A stretch of 64,000 bases of DNA from Bugulina stolonifera (GCA_935421135.1 OW285187.1:13293929-13357928); one strand, 5' to 3'; positions 38,736-51,429 are shown, counted from the first letter of the stretch. Made by a program: numbers and translations. Notes: generated by a model not told the origin, from the letters alone.

Positions 38736-41700
38736 TTATGCATCATCATCACCGTTGACAGTGGAGACAGCAGCAGCAGCAGCAGCAGCATCTTCAGATT
38801 TGACAGCCTCAGGTGGGGGGTATTCAGATAACTCCTGGGTTTCCCCTTCCTCCATCTTTGGCACAACAAGACCATCCCCGTTAGCACTCCCAGGGTAACC
38901 ATCATCCATCTACACGTACATGTAGAAACACAATTACAACATACATACATACATGAATACACATACAACATAATATTGTATATTATGAGCTAAGAACTAC
39001 TTTATATAAGCCAAGTTCTTTGCACAAGTTTTCGGTTGAAATTCTAGGTTAACAAATGATAGTAATATCTAGCCTAATTACAAAACCAAGATAATAAGCA
39101 CGAGTATAAGACGCCTCTCCTTAGGTTCTCTGCTCAGAGCTGTGGCATAAACAAAAACCACTGACATTCTACTTTCAAAGTGGTGAGATATTGCAACATA
39201 TAACATCACTGATCCTAAGAGCTAGGGCAAACTGAAATAGCTCTTTATTGAGCTCATCAAACGTCCAAACACAACAGCAACATTATACAATGAAGTACTA
39301 GAATAGTACATGTGTATGTTATGGTTACCTTCTCAGTTTTAACTTTGACTTCATCTCTATCCCTACGCCTCTCTCTCGACCTTGATCTCTTCGTTCTCTT
39401 TCTCTCTCGAGATCTGCTTCTCTTTCTCTCCCGAGATCTGCTTCGCCTGGCAGGTTTCTTTCTCTCCCTGGATCGACTTCTCCTTCTCTCTGCAATACGA
39501 TCAACAAGGTTACAGTTAACCAATGTGTCTGCCCTCTGATAAAAACGAAGATTGTCATGTATGTTGTGGAGCAAGAGAATTTCATCACCACGTTCCAACG
39601 CATGGTCATCAGTACAGCCACAGAGTATACTCTAAGTAACTACCTGGATCTCTCTCCCTGCTACGTCTTCTCTCTCGACTTCTTGATCTACGCCTCACAG
39701 GTGTCCTTGACCTTCTCCGCCTTTCTCTGGACCTGGACCGATCTTTCCTCTCAACAATGGCTCCTTCTTCTCTCACATCTTCCTCTCTGCTCTTCCTAGT
39801 TGAACCCAGACCACCACCTGCAAACAACCAGATAGGCTATAACAAGATATAGTACTCGTACAGGTATGTAAGCCATACCTAATACAAGGCAACTTGAGAA
39901 AGCAGAAGTCACTCCTATGCCATTTGCAACAGGAGTAGGAACAGATGGGTAGAAATACTAAGTATAGACTGACCTAACCGCCTTGGTCTCCACCCCTTCA
40001 CTGTTCTGGCTCTCTCTACATCCACCAGCACTCTTCTACCATCAATTTTCTTACCATCAGCGTGTTTGTAGGCAGCTACAAAGATTGGTGGAAAATACAG
40101 GACAAATGCAAACAGGCCTCCTACACTCAGGATGCTGATGCTCCACAATGAATGCTTATAGCAACTTCATCAGCTGGTAAAGAACCGGGAGCTACCAAGT
40201 AACACCCTGAATGCAAGCATTGGTGTAGACCCAGCGAAGTACGCTACAGGCCATACAGTTCAGCATTATGTGCTATTGAAGGAGGACTCTGCATGCAGCT
40301 ACATGTGCACACCTTTCCACTACAGACAGACAAGCAGTTGTACTTGTATATTATTTTAGAATGAACTTACAGGTGCATGTATGTATGATTATGTTCCAAC
40401 TTGTTCAATCCCATCATCAGTCGGTAGCGTAGAGGTACATCTCTACCTACTTACCCTACTTACCCGAATTGTAATATCTATATTACCCTCCCACAATACA
40501 CCGAGTCTACATTACCCAAAATTCATTGTTGTACCACAAGTGAATTACTAGTCTGTTAAAAATACTGAAGTACTGGTCAAAATGAAAGAATGAAAAATAT
40601 TGGAGATATTGACCTATCCTATACTAGAAGTGAAGTGACACACCGATGGGTATGAAAAACCAGTTAACAGCACACTCAACTGCCATCATTAGTAGTTTCA
40701 CCAAAATGATTCAAGTAATGTCAAAGTAATACCTACTATTAGAAAAATTAAGTTTTTACCAGCTTTCACGTTTTATAGAATTGATACACTCTCCACTATT
40801 AAAATAGAAATTAAAACCAAAACATCACAATTAAGAGCATTGGCAATGTGAAATATTTAAGGCTAGTTATAATGGGCTGTGCTCAATTAGCCATAACAAC
40901 AGAAAAAGTGTCAGCCTTGTTTTGTATTGTGGCAGCGTTGCTCTATCTTACCAACCACATACAAACCTAGAATTGTAGTGCAGTTTATGAATCAATCGGT
41001 ATTTGAGCTAGCACAGCATACCCAAGCGTATGCTCACTGCAGCTTACACGGTCAGGTCTGCAGCAAAAACAGAAAGAGTCGAGTTAGCAACAACTTTTAC
41101 AAAGAGACCATCAAGAGAGAGTGAGATAAAGGATTGAGTGGGTTACATGTCGTTTGATGTTAGTGTGTGGGTTTACCTGTGGGCTAGTTGTTGCTACTGC
41201 TGCTGCTGCTAGGTTTACCTGATCTCCCCAATAGATTGGACAGTGCCAGATGCCACTTTGACCCCAACACACACCGATACACAATACCTTCTAATACAGT
41301 ACTATTACGATCATAAAAAATGTTGTGTCTCAATGACAACATAAATATAAAACCAGTTTCAGTAAAATGTGATAAACCGACATGTATATAGTTCACTTAC
41401 AGTGCATGTCTCGTTCCTGTTCATATTCTATAAATGCATATCCTCTGGGTTTACCACTCTCTAGATCATGTATCATTCGTATCTACAAAACCACACTATA
41501 TGCACATACATATACGGAAGAACACCATTACTAGGATAAAACAATAATTTCAAAATTTGATGTACTATAAAGTCTCAAGTACTATAAGTAACAGTAGCAT
41601 GCACTGTTATATCAGCTATTATCGGCTGCTTTGATGGGCTAATGAAAATTTAAGCTTGGGGTAGCTGAATTCCCGAGTAACATTTGAAATCAAGATGTTG

Positions 41701-44090
41701 GGTAGAAAGTAGTAGCAAATTTTTATACAATATACCACTATTAGCAGAATAAACTAAATAGGCCTAACATCATTATTATTATCTAGTTCGTGTACATGTA
41801 AAATAATTATTCATTGCTTACCGATTTTATTGGTCCATAAACTTCAAACTCTCTCCTTAGTTTTGATTCGCTAGTATCATAGTTCTAAAAAGTGAGTCAA
41901 CCACATAATACAAACACATATATAGCAGATAGATAATATGGAAAACATGATAACCCAACATAACATGACTGAGCCATCCAAATACAGATGCTGCAGGTTT
42001 TTCTAGTTGCTCAGTAACATAAATATCACCAACAATTACCAATACAATGTGCACTATAATACATAGTTCTACACACTTGTTATGTAGTACACGATAAACT
42101 AGATTCGACACAGTAAGGTCAAGTAGTTCTAGACCTAAAAGGTTAAGTTAGTGTAGGCTATACAGAAAAAGTACTTACAATCCGTGACACAAACAAGGTC
42201 TTGAAAGCATCCTCTGTAAGGTCTACGTTACCATGGGGATCCCCTGAAATCATTAAACATAATTATATTAGATCTGTGGTGTGACATCTACACTGTTGAT
42301 TTCTAAACAATATTATGTAAGTGATAGGATTTATTCTCCCTACGATTGCAATATTATAATAAAATCTAAAATGTTCAGCAATCAGACTTACATAAGGCAA
42401 GGTCTTGCTCCAACTTGTATGCTATTTGTTCTGCCTTTTCTCTTCTCTAAAACATAATAAGGGCCACTTTCAACATAAAACTATCTGTGGTAAATGGCAC
42501 TATAATGCTATATACACCCAAACATCATGAAAGATTATCATGGATATATCCCTGTGTAACAGACCTGATACAATTGATAGAATGCACATTAGGTTGCATA
42601 TATTTCCATGTACACAGACTGCAAGTACATTTCCATGAAAATAGTCTGCCCTAAAAAGAAACAATCAGTTAAGCAGCCCAATCTAATGGCCTACAGTGTA
42701 ATTATAGTAGGCCTGCTCGCTGAGTAGCAAGCTAGCATACCATTCGGTCTTTCTTTTCATCTTTAGTTTCACTTCGAGTGGGTGCTGGTGTTTCTCTTGG
42801 ATCCTAAAATAGTATTTAACAGTCATAAAAACAGCTGCTTACAATATTACTTGAGATAACAAGTGATTGGGGTGTGTACGTATAACATTTATATTATAAC
42901 TGCTAATAGAACGGCTGTGGAATTGTGGGAAGTATTGTTTACATTAGAACTGTAAACAATTGGAGCAGTGTCTAAGATTAGTGGTATCCACACACATCAG
43001 CACCTTATTACTGCAACCTCTCCTAATTGATATATCAATATGTAAACAGTATTGCTAAAATTCTTCTGTAAGAGTAGTACGTGTTGCTTCAGTTTAAGCT
43101 AAATGAGCATGCTATTTATATCGATTCATCTTATAAAATCTTCATAATCATAATGAAATTAGATTTAAAACTGTATACTAAATCTGGATATGAAGCAATG
43201 GCTTAAAATAAACTCTAAAAATCAGGATTTGGAAAATAGAATTAAGATGCTTCGAATGAGAGACTCAGAAAGTCGAGAAGCGTATCGCCATGAAAGAAAA
43301 CTAACAGCAAAAAAGATCAAGAGGCAAAGAGAAAAACGAAGTAACAGTACAGCATTTTTTTCTTTGCGTGATCCAATTTTCACAAGTAAGCAAGAGGATA
43401 AAACTAAACAGAGGAGCAAATCAATTGACATAGACGAAATAACTTTAGATGAGAGCTGCCTTTCTGCCAACCACATATCTTCGTCTATTGCTCAACAAGA
43501 CAAAAGCTCTGCAAGGTATGGAATTACTAAACAACTGATTTAATCCATCTCATCGAAATCACTGACACTCACAATAATAAGCCTAGATATTATAGAATAA
43601 CTGCCCAACTATGCAGTTTGGCCTTGTAAAGTGTTTGCTGGGTGTAATCACCAGGTTGCTCAAAATTCTAATTATTGATAGTTGTAGTTGAGCACAAATC
43701 TATCAAGAAAGAGAAAATTAACTATAACCTAGACTCCTATCACATTTCATGTAGGGCACATAAAATCACAAGTCTAAGAAAGAAGTATCCTAGATATTAG
43801 CAGAAGTACAGCAGAAAGAAGGGTTCCACTATTAGTCCTATTAATCATCATGTTTTGATAAACTATTAGGCTACTATAACCAAGCATATGGACGATATCA
43901 TAATGGCACATTCACAATCACAAGTTGAACACAAAATTGAGCTCACCTCAAAGTCGGTCATAAATTGAGACACTCCTGCATATCCAGGAGTAACCTTTTC
44001 GTGTGGTAGTTTAGCAGCAGGTGGTAGGTATGGTATGGGGTCGCGAGGAGCAAACAATGCAAGCAGGTTAGGTGGCAAAAATTGAGTCAT
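38736..44090 (-). CDS. SNRNP70: U1 small nuclear ribonucleoprotein 70 kDa (10 exons, complete)
   Basis: U1 snRNP protein that binds stem-loop I of U1 snRNA and helps define 5' splice sites in the nucleus. Exons in order: 43947-44090, 42741-42803, 42392-42446, 42179-42243, 41822-41884, 41401-41482, 39975-40075, 39644-39817, 39329-39489, 38736-38909; about 360 residues, shorter than the 437 of the human long form. It starts [18 protein letters not shown], identical in kind to the vertebrate protein. The RRM covers about residues 100-180, with RNP2 TLFVSRI and RNP1 RGYAFIEY, followed by [20 protein letters not shown] and [12 protein letters not shown]. Exons 8 and 9 encode an RS/RE-rich domain and exon 10 an acidic end with seven alanines and DGDDDA-like closure. 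The start at 44090 is chosen because the frame further upstream lacks ATG. Intron 1 carries an ORF on the opposite strand. Confidence 0.95.
43190..43543 (+). CDS. 117-codon ORF nested in SNRNP70 intron 1, opposite strand
   Basis: ATG to TAA on the plus strand, entirely within the first intron of the minus-strand U1-70K gene. The protein starts [19 protein letters not shown], has a highly basic, probably helical segment ([16 protein letters not shown]), then a Ser/Asp/Glu-rich tail ([13 protein letters not shown]). It looks more like real coding than a shadow: strongly charged, few Cys, no low-complexity run. A splice donor (CTCTGCAAG then GTATGG at about 43516) lies near the end, so the real exon may stop there and the last nine codons be intronic. 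I do not recognise a family and see no further exon. It could be a nested gene, part of an antisense transcript, or a chance ORF. Confidence 0.4.
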   Translation: MKQWLKINSKNQDLENRIKMLRMRDSESREAYRHERKLTAKKIKRQREKRSNSTAFFSLRDPIFTSKQEDKTKQRSKSIDIDEITLDESCLSANHISSSIAQQDKSSARYGITKQLI

Positions 44091-44493
44091 CCTGATCCTC
44101 AAAGTTCAGTGCGTTTGGTAATTTAAAACAACAGATGATATCCTCAATATTGTTGAACTGGAATTGTTTGCCTCTTTTTAATCCTACTTGGAATCTATAA
44201 TTCTATTTTATCTCTATCTTAGTCAACTGTAATGAATCTCTATCGGTTTATTGTCGACAGCACAGTTGTCTACTACCCTACGCGACCGAAGTCAAATCTG
44301 CCATGGTGTCTTGACCTCAAGTTAGTGTTCTGCCTCGTAATAAATATAAATGATACGGCTTGGAGACTCAATGAACAGTTTTATTAGCTGTGATCGACAG
44401 TTATAATAGAGAAAATGCTGATTAATCGCCTTGAGAAGTTTGGTTTTTAATATGAATATCAAATACTATAACTTTTTGTTAGACCAAAAGTGT

Positions 44494-44581
44494 CATGGCA
44501 GAGCATGATAAAACACATCCGGATGTTATTCCGCAAAAAGATGCTATGCGTAAAACCAATGTATTTCTTTTACTGAAATGA
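44494..44581 (+). CDS. Possible micro-ORF or first exon
   Basis: ATG to TGA over 28 codons: MAEHDKTHPDVIPQKDAM, then RKTNVFLLLK. The first 18 residues are polar and look protein-like. A donor-like GTAAAA follows the second ATG codon, so this could be the first exon of an unassembled gene. With so short a frame, chance cannot be excluded. Confidence 0.2.
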
Positions 44582-44663
44582 CAATCTAAATCTTATGCTT
44601 AAAATTTAATTTGAGCTATGTTTTATACACTACAGTAACTAAAAAAATAATTTAAAGTGAAGC

Positions 44664-44709
44664 TCAGATAGCATCCTCAACTTTATCGCGCAACAATTTG
44701 TAATCTTGG
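44664..44709 (-). CDS. Possible terminal exon ending DYKLLRDKVEDAI
   Basis: On the minus strand a pyrimidine-rich acceptor (GAATTTTCCATTAG) is followed by an open frame QDYKLLRDKVEDAI and TGA. The peptide is amphipathic and coil-like. No upstream partner exon was identified between here and the Kv gene. This is too short to be sure of. Confidence 0.2.
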
Positions 44710-45863
44710 CTAATGGAAAATTCACCGCTTATGTAGTTATATGAAGTTGTCTGTCCAATGTTGAAGTGGAACAACAACTCCAATTCCAAGGATCCTCACT
44801 ATTATAGTACAAAAATTCAGTCCTATTAAAATTATATAGCCAACTGCCAATGAACCAAGTAGCTTATTTCCTAAGCAATGTTGAAAATAGAACAAACAAC
44901 ACATGGGGTGAGTACATTGCACTACACCTGCAATGTCGAAGTGATTGCTATTACATTACAGCTTACAAGGTATGAATGAGCTCAAGTTGAAGATAAGGCC
45001 GACACACCATATACCCTCAATTCTAATATTGGCAACCCTATGGAAGCATTGCCAACAACAGATGAAATGCTGTTTAATAATTCATGCACATGACATTCCT
45101 ACCCAGTGGAGTGGTAGATAGTTGCAAATGTCTCCAATACCAAGTTACTACAATGTAGTATACTGTCATTAATTACGATAAAAACAATATACATGTAAGA
45201 AGCATGTAGACTAGAGGAATTGACTTCAGTTGAAGTTGAAACAGATTGTTGCTTACAATTAAACTGCACAAATATATACATGTATAACAGCTACTAGCAA
45301 TACAAACGGCATGTACAGCACAGAATAAATACCTTGATTGTGAGTGCTGCTTATTTATTATTATATATCACAATATACTGGTAGTCTACCTGCAGTGTAC
45401 CTGCCTCTACATGAACATGAGTATAGATTAATTTAATCCATAAACATTAGCATAGTAATACACTCTCTAGTAATAAAAGGAATTATCTCCACTCATATCA
45501 TTAGTATGTAGAATCATTAATATACAGAAAATCTATCCAATAAACAGCATTGTATATCAGGTAATTCCCTCTACGTCACACACAACACCATTATGCATGC
45601 TCCTAAGAAATTCCATTGTTGAGCTTGGCATTATGAACCTATAGCATACAATCATGTAGATTGTATGAAGGCACAATTAAGTGTGAACATGTATAAGTTA
45701 GTTGCAGCATTTGTGTTGAGTGTCAGAGATGTGATAATTGCATGAGTAATGACGCTGCTCAATTAGCCAGTGCTCATGCCGTGTCATTGTATCATCAAGT
45801 ATAGCAGAAGAGAGGACCTACAACCACCATTCAACTGAATCGGGTCAACTTAAACTTTTAAGA

Positions 45864-47540
45864 ATGCAGGTCATGGAGGCTGGCATGGCCAGTTTTAATG
45901 ATAGGGGCATAGATAGCAGCGGAAACCGTAACTATGGCCCGGGCGGCCCAGGATATGCAACACCTAGAACAGTTCAACATAAGTTTGACAAGGCAAGATT
46001 GCTTAATTCACATGAGTCAACAAATAATCACCTTCCTGTCTCTCGTTCTAGGTCGCTTTCTAAATTGGCAGACGAGGAGCATATACAGACAGAATCAGGA
46101 AGTCCGCTACGGCAAGTAACAAATCGTCAGGAAAGGATCGTAATAAATGTCAGTGGACTTCGGTATGAAACCCAGTTGAATACTCTAAGGCAGTTTCCAG
46201 AAACGCTATTAGGCAATGCCGAGAAACGTAACAGATATTATGACCCATTGCGAAATGAGTACTTCTTTGATCGAAACAGAACGAGCTTTGATGCCATATT
46301 GTATTACTATCAAAGCGCTGGGAAGCTTAGGAGACCAGTTAATGTGCCTCTTGATGTTTTCCTAGAAGAGATCAAATTTTATGAGTTAGGCGAAAATGTG
46401 ATAGAAAAGTTTAGAGAAGATGAAGGATTTATTAAAGAAGAAGAAAGGGTATTACCTGAAAGTAACTTCCAGAAACAAATATGGCTGCTGTTTGAGTATC
46501 CAGAAAGCTCAATGGCTGCCCGGTGCATTGCTATTCTTAGTGTAGTGATCATACTACTATCGATAGTGACATTCTGTCTCGAAACTCTTCCTGAATATAA
46601 ACATTACAAGGTGATAAACGACTCTATGATTGTAGGCAACACTACCAAGTATGTCGAGTTAATACTTGAAGACGATGTGCCAAAATTCAACGAACCCTTC
46701 TTTGTGATAGAAACGGCATGCATCATCTGGTTCACGTCAGAGCTTCTCATTAGATTTGCATCCAGTCCTGACAAACTTGGATTCTTTAGGAACATAATGA
46801 ATTTAATTGACATTATGGCGATAGTACCGTACTTCATTACCCTCGGCACCGTAATCGCTGACGATCAAAACCAGGAGAAAAGCAGTAGTGGTAGCAACCA
46901 AGCTATGTCTCTCGCTATACTGAGAGTAATTAGGCTGGTGAGAGTATTCCGAATCTTCAAACTATCCAGGCATTCTAAAGGACTACAAATCTTAGGTCAA
47001 ACTTTGAAGGCTAGTTTAAGAGAACTCGGCCTACTTATATTCTTCCTCATCATTGGTGTAGTGTTATTCTCCAGCGCCGTATATTTTGCTGAAGCTGATA
47101 GTGATCAAACATATTTCAAAAGTATACCAGATGCGTTCTGGTGGGCAGTGGTCACCATGACCACTGTTGGTTATGGTGATATGAGACCGACTACACCTTG
47201 GGGTAAACTGGTAGGGTCATTCTGTGCAGTATCTGGTGTGCTAATGATTGCGCTACCAGTTCCAGTTATAGTCTCAAACTTCAATTATTTCTATCACCGA
47301 GAAACCGACAGTGACGACAAACCTGCACCACAACCAATGCCAGCCTGCCCGAATTTCTCGAGTAAAGCTAATGCATCAACATTGTCATTACATTCTGATC
47401 ATAATGAGGAATTAAGAGCAAATGAAACTGTACCTCTTCGAGTCGATGAGCATAATAAGCTAACAGTACTACCGAATCATAACTATGGACTAAATAGAAG
47501 CAAAACTAATTCTATAAACAGTCTAGAAACAGACGTATAA
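45864..47540 (+). CDS. Shaker-type (Kv1-like) voltage-gated potassium channel, intronless
   Basis: Plasma-membrane delayed-rectifier type K+ channel; four subunits form the pore. The 558 codons are in one exon. Domains: disordered N-terminus 1-88; T1 tetramerisation domain about 89-185 ([14 protein letters not shown] ... [16 protein letters not shown]); S1 about 220-242; two N-glycosylation sequons (NDS 252, NTT 259) in the S1-S2 loop; S2 278-299 with F290 and E293; S3 311-330 with D316; S4 with R354, R357, R360, R363 and K366; S5 387-408; selectivity filter TTVGYGD 433-439; S6 with the PVP hinge at 465-467. It ends in ETDV, a class I PDZ ligand as in Shaker. All key residues are present. Position 441, just outside the filter, is Arg. 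No A-type inactivation ball is obvious. The S4-S6 stretch is nearly identical to fly Shaker. A second in-frame Met (residue 4) is an alternative start. Confidence 0.97.
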   Translation: MQVMEAGMASFNDRGIDSSGNRNYGPGGPGYATPRTVQHKFDKARLLNSHESTNNHLPVSRSRSLSKLADEEHIQTESGSPLRQVTNRQERIVINVSGLRYETQLNTLRQFPETLLGNAEKRNRYYDPLRNEYFFDRNRTSFDAILYYYQSAGKLRRPVNVPLDVFLEEIKFYELGENVIEKFREDEGFIKEEERVLPESNFQKQIWLLFEYPESSMAARCIAILSVVIILLSIVTFCLETLPEYKHYKVINDSMIVGNTTKYVELILEDDVPKFNEPFFVIETACIIWFTSELLIRFASSPDKLGFFRNIMNLIDIMAIVPYFITLGTVIADDQNQEKSSSGSNQAMSLAILRVIRLVRVFRIFKLSRHSKGLQILGQTLKASLRELGLLIFFLIIGVVLFSSAVYFAEADSDQTYFKSIPDAFWWAVVTMTTVGYGDMRPTTPWGKLVGSFCAVSGVLMIALPVPVIVSNFNYFYHRETDSDDKPAPQPMPACPNFSSKANASTLSLHSDHNEELRANETVPLRVDEHNKLTVLPNHNYGLNRSKTNSINSLETDV

Positions 47541-49316
47541 CTGTAGTAAATATCTTGTAATATTAAAACAAACATATTACCATTAAAAGGCTATGCAATG
47601 GACCAAATCTATTAGAGCTGTAACAAAGAGACGATGCAATCATTGGCAACCATATATCGCCAAGTTTATCCGTTAAAACGTGAACACTAGGACATGAGAT
47701 CAAAGTTAATCCTTGGTAAAAGTAGAGAAGTCAAATTAGAATTCGTCCTTCATGGAACTACTTGTTATGAATATTTTTTACACTGCACAATCATGCTGTA
47801 CATTGATAAGCGTGCTAAGATTTGATGCTGCGAGAACTCATATATACCCAAGAGGGAAGTATATATAACTCATGGACCGTAGATGTCAATGGTTTGATCT
47901 GGTACAAAGAGAGATTTTAGTCAATAATGAATACGCACAGGTGAGTGTTTAACAGTAATTAAGAAATACAATATACATTGTAAATCTTTGTTATCTACTT
48001 GCTCAATGTGATTCTACAGCTCAGTGTAGCCTGGTTAGATAGTGAGAAAGTGAGAAAGAGGTTAATTAACCAGCACTAATTTGTTGTCTCCAAAAAAGTA
48101 CACGAGAGCTGGTGCTGTAGGCTATAACCTGGGTTCCAACCCTCCACTATCAGGGGTGTGTGTGCCAATGATTTTCAGTAACAGTGGGATGAGTCTTAGT
48201 TCTACTACAGCAGTAGCCTGCGCACATGATAGACTTAAAACCCAGGCCAATGTTGGCTGCACAGTTCGGTTACTGCGTAGCTTTAATTTACATACCAAAC
48301 ACTCTTGTTGACAAAGGAAAATATAATCTAATTTGTCTTTGGCAACTCCTAGTAGCAAAAACTCAGACTGAAGTCGTGAGTATTGAGGCCATTTTATGTG
48401 CAGCAGAGAAGCTGAGCTAATCCAATCGAAGCTCTAATCAAATCGAAACCCTGTCAGCGTATTGATCCTTGCCAAGTATTTACAAAAGGAGCTTTTGTTA
48501 GCGTAATAATTGTGAACCTCACAGTTTATTAGGACACCGTGTATGTCAGCAACTCTGAGTATATTAATATATTGTACAAGGATAAAATCATCCTTTATCA
48601 TGACAGACGAACCTCTTGGGACACCCAGATATTATTTGATGTTCATTGCCACTTTAAGTGTGATATGCATCATCAGCCTTCATTAAAGAGTTTGTGCACA
48701 ATGTTACTGAATAACTAACCTTGCCGAGTCTCTAAAGAATTCCAATTTGATTAGTACTGACTACTGACTACTCAGCTACTCGAGCTCTATGTACATAAAC
48801 CAACAATAATGTTTGTAGGCAAATATGATCATTCTAGTAGCAAATCAGGAAGCACCCAAATGATAAGAAACAAGAATAATTTGGTTGGAAACCTAATGAC
48901 ATAATATAACTTTGAGACATTTTATTGTTTACAGCTATTGGCTACTAAAGAAGGGTAAACCTACCAAATTTTGTATTTCTGTATGAACTACATGCAACTA
49001 CCAGTAAAAGTACTAATTGGCAATCTAATACAGTGTATCCATATTATTATTAATATTATATAGTTCAATAGTTAGAGCATATTATATTATTATTATAAGT
49101 AACTTAGCTGTAAGTCCAGTTTAGTATACTGCCTGCAAATAATTTATGACAAAAATCAATTCTTATCTGCATGTTTGCTAGCATTATGAAGTCTACATTG
49201 CCCTATGTATTGACCAAGTTGACTCGCACTCCACAATCTCTTACGCATTCACATATAGGCCTACACATTATGTAAGAGTAACACAGTATACATGCACCAC
49301 AATATACTGTCCATCA

Positions 49317-49668
49317 CTCCACATCTCCCCACCATCACTCCACCACTACCATCACTACCACCACTACCACCACTACCACCACTACCATCACTACCATCAC
49401 TCTACCACTACCATCACTCCACCACTACCACCACTACCACCACTACCACCACTACCACCACTACCACCACTACCACCACTACCACCACTACCACCACTAC
49501 CACCACTACCACCACTACCACCACTACCACCACTACCACCACTACCACCACTACCACCACTACCACCACTACCACCACTACCACCACTACCACCACTACC
49601 ACCGCTACCACCGCTACCACCGCTACCACCACTACCACCACTACCACCGCTACCACCATCCACCCACC
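49317..49668. repeat. (CCACCACTA)n satellite, about 350 bp
   Basis: An array of the 9-base unit CCACCACTA, with CCATCACTC variants at the left edge and CCGCTA variants at the right end. The core (about 49420-49600) is almost perfect. Because 9 is a multiple of 3, all frames stay open: one strand reads poly-Thr, the other Gly-Gly-Ser or poly-Val. These frames are products of the repeat and not proteins. Confidence 0.95.
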
Positions 49669-49785
49669 CATTATCACCACCCTTCATTGCAATGCTGAAA
49701 CTTTCAGCCTGAAAGTATCATTGTTGGACGTAGGTTATCGTACTTAACGGTCACATACTGATAGTTTGAGCAAAAGGACGAAGCG

Positions 49786-49826
49786 CTCGCTCTGATCGGA
49801 AGAGCTCACCTTCCACAACCAGCGTA
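49786..49826 (-). repeat. Fragment of SINE family B
   Basis: Read in reverse it contains GTTGTGGAAGGTGAGCTCTTCC and then a CAGAGC block at the same spacing as at about 29133-29160. It is the internal piece of the family B element; its ends are not visible. Confidence 0.6.
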
Positions 49827-51318
49827 TACAGACGTCGAACCTGTGACTCATCAGTCATCTTTCCCTCCTTCTCTCTTTGAATGGAATAGTTTGTTTATCA
49901 TCCTTATAAACGCTATCCTAGTATTTGAAATTAAATGTTAACAAGAAGAATTGTATTACACATCAGTTGATTAAAATATAATTTTTTTCAAGTATGTATT
50001 AGAACAGTAATAAAGAAACACTTTAAAAATCCTATTAAATTCGATATATAGATTAATTTACAAGTTGTTATACACTTCAGACCACTAACACCAATATTTA
50101 TAGATACCAGTGACTAGTAGTTCAGCTTTCTATGATAGTGTGAAGTTGAACCCCCTTTTCTAGCGCCAGTGCATTCACTCTAGCCTAGTTAGGAGTAAAT
50201 GAGTTATTGGTACTAAGAGGCGGCTAATTAGGCCAAATTGTATAACTTTCCATCTCCTCAAACTCCCACACTTGAGTTATAATGACTTTAGCAACTGAGT
50301 GGATTCTTTATTTGCAGCTAGATCTGTTATAAGTCAAATAAAATGAAATACATGTATAGCAACTAGCTTTCCTTATGTTTTGCGGTAAAATTTTTAAAAT
50401 TTTTGCTTAGCAATGGAGCATGAAGCATTTATTTGCAACCAGCATTACAATGGTGAGCTAGAGTATAAACACATAATATATATAATAATATTTATATTGC
50501 TGTACGTCTGCAACACTTTTGGGTTGGAGAGAGACAGAATCATTGCATAAAACAGATTCTCTAAATAAGTGGTTGAAATTAAGATTAATAGCAAGTTAAT
50601 CAAAATCTCAGACTGCACAAAATGGTCTTGAATAAGATATGTGATTTAGTAATTATAAGTTATGTAATCATTATAGACAATTATAGTTTTTTTCAAATGG
50701 CTTTCATTAGCAAATATCAATGTTTCTAGAACTGTAAGTTACTATGTTATGTTTCGTATTATCATTCACATGTGTTATAATTACATAATTATTATATAAC
50801 ATGATTACAATGCAAGGTTACAGCTAATTATTGTTATTATTATTATGATAATATAGTTGGTAAGAATTGTTAACTGATGCAGACTGTTAATTGCTGCCCA
50901 CCTCACTGCTGCTTCTAGGTAGAGCTACTTTTCCCTTTGGCAGCTATAGAATTTACAAAGCATGTTGCTGACATACAATACAGTATATTATGTAAATATA
51001 GGATAACCTTGGGTTGTAGGTGGTTTGCTCAAGGGAGAAAAAATTGTGGCATTGTAGTCAAGGGAATATAAAAACTTCACTTGAAATAACACGTAAACAA
51101 GATCTAAATACTTCACAAGTAGTTAGTTGCTGTATGACGTTACTCATGGTGCTCTAAAACATACATGTTATCTATGTGACAGACTATAACTTTACAATTC
51201 ACGCTACACACTACAGGTGTGGAGTAACATTAATGTGTTGTGGTTTATGCGAAATCAAATGGTTGTATCTAATCCAACATAGGAACCAATTTTTCTATTA
51301 ATTCAATTTTCAAATCTC

Positions 51319-51345
51319 ACCCCCCCCCCCACCCCCACCCCCCAC
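51319..51345. repeat. C-rich tract (G-quadruplex potential on the minus strand)
   Basis: CACCCCCCCCCC, then ACCCCC, then ACCCCCC: at least four runs of five or more C in 27 bases. On the minus strand this fits the classical four-G-run quadruplex pattern with one-base loops. The tract is isolated in AT-rich sequence 85 bp left of the 21-bp minisatellite. Confidence 0.85.
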
Positions 51346-51429
51346 TCTCACATTCAGCGGTATCTCAAAATTCATAGTATACTATTATTAGTTACTTTAC
51401 TATACCATGTAATCAGAATCAAATTTAGT

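Larger units (their letters stand above)
44091..45863. other. Divergent promoter region between SNRNP70 and the Kv gene
   Basis: The U1-70K start (44090, minus) and the Kv start (45864, plus) face away from each other over about 1.8 kb, so both promoters should lie here. Two short coding-like bits occur, listed separately (44494-44581 and 44664-44709). From 44740 to 45860 I see only short hydrophobic frames and AT-rich sequence. Confidence 0.6.

Noticed and set aside
39257..39827. Open frames on the opposite strand and in other frames across the U1-70K RS-domain exons
   Set aside because: They arise from the repetitive AGA/CGA/GAG codons of the RS/RE domain and do not fit splice boundaries; the minus-strand exon frame explains the sequence.
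49292..49747. 151-codon poly-Thr ORF and the reverse Gly/Ser and poly-Val ORFs
   Set aside because: Pure translation of the 9-base satellite; no start context or non-repeat domain supports a gene.
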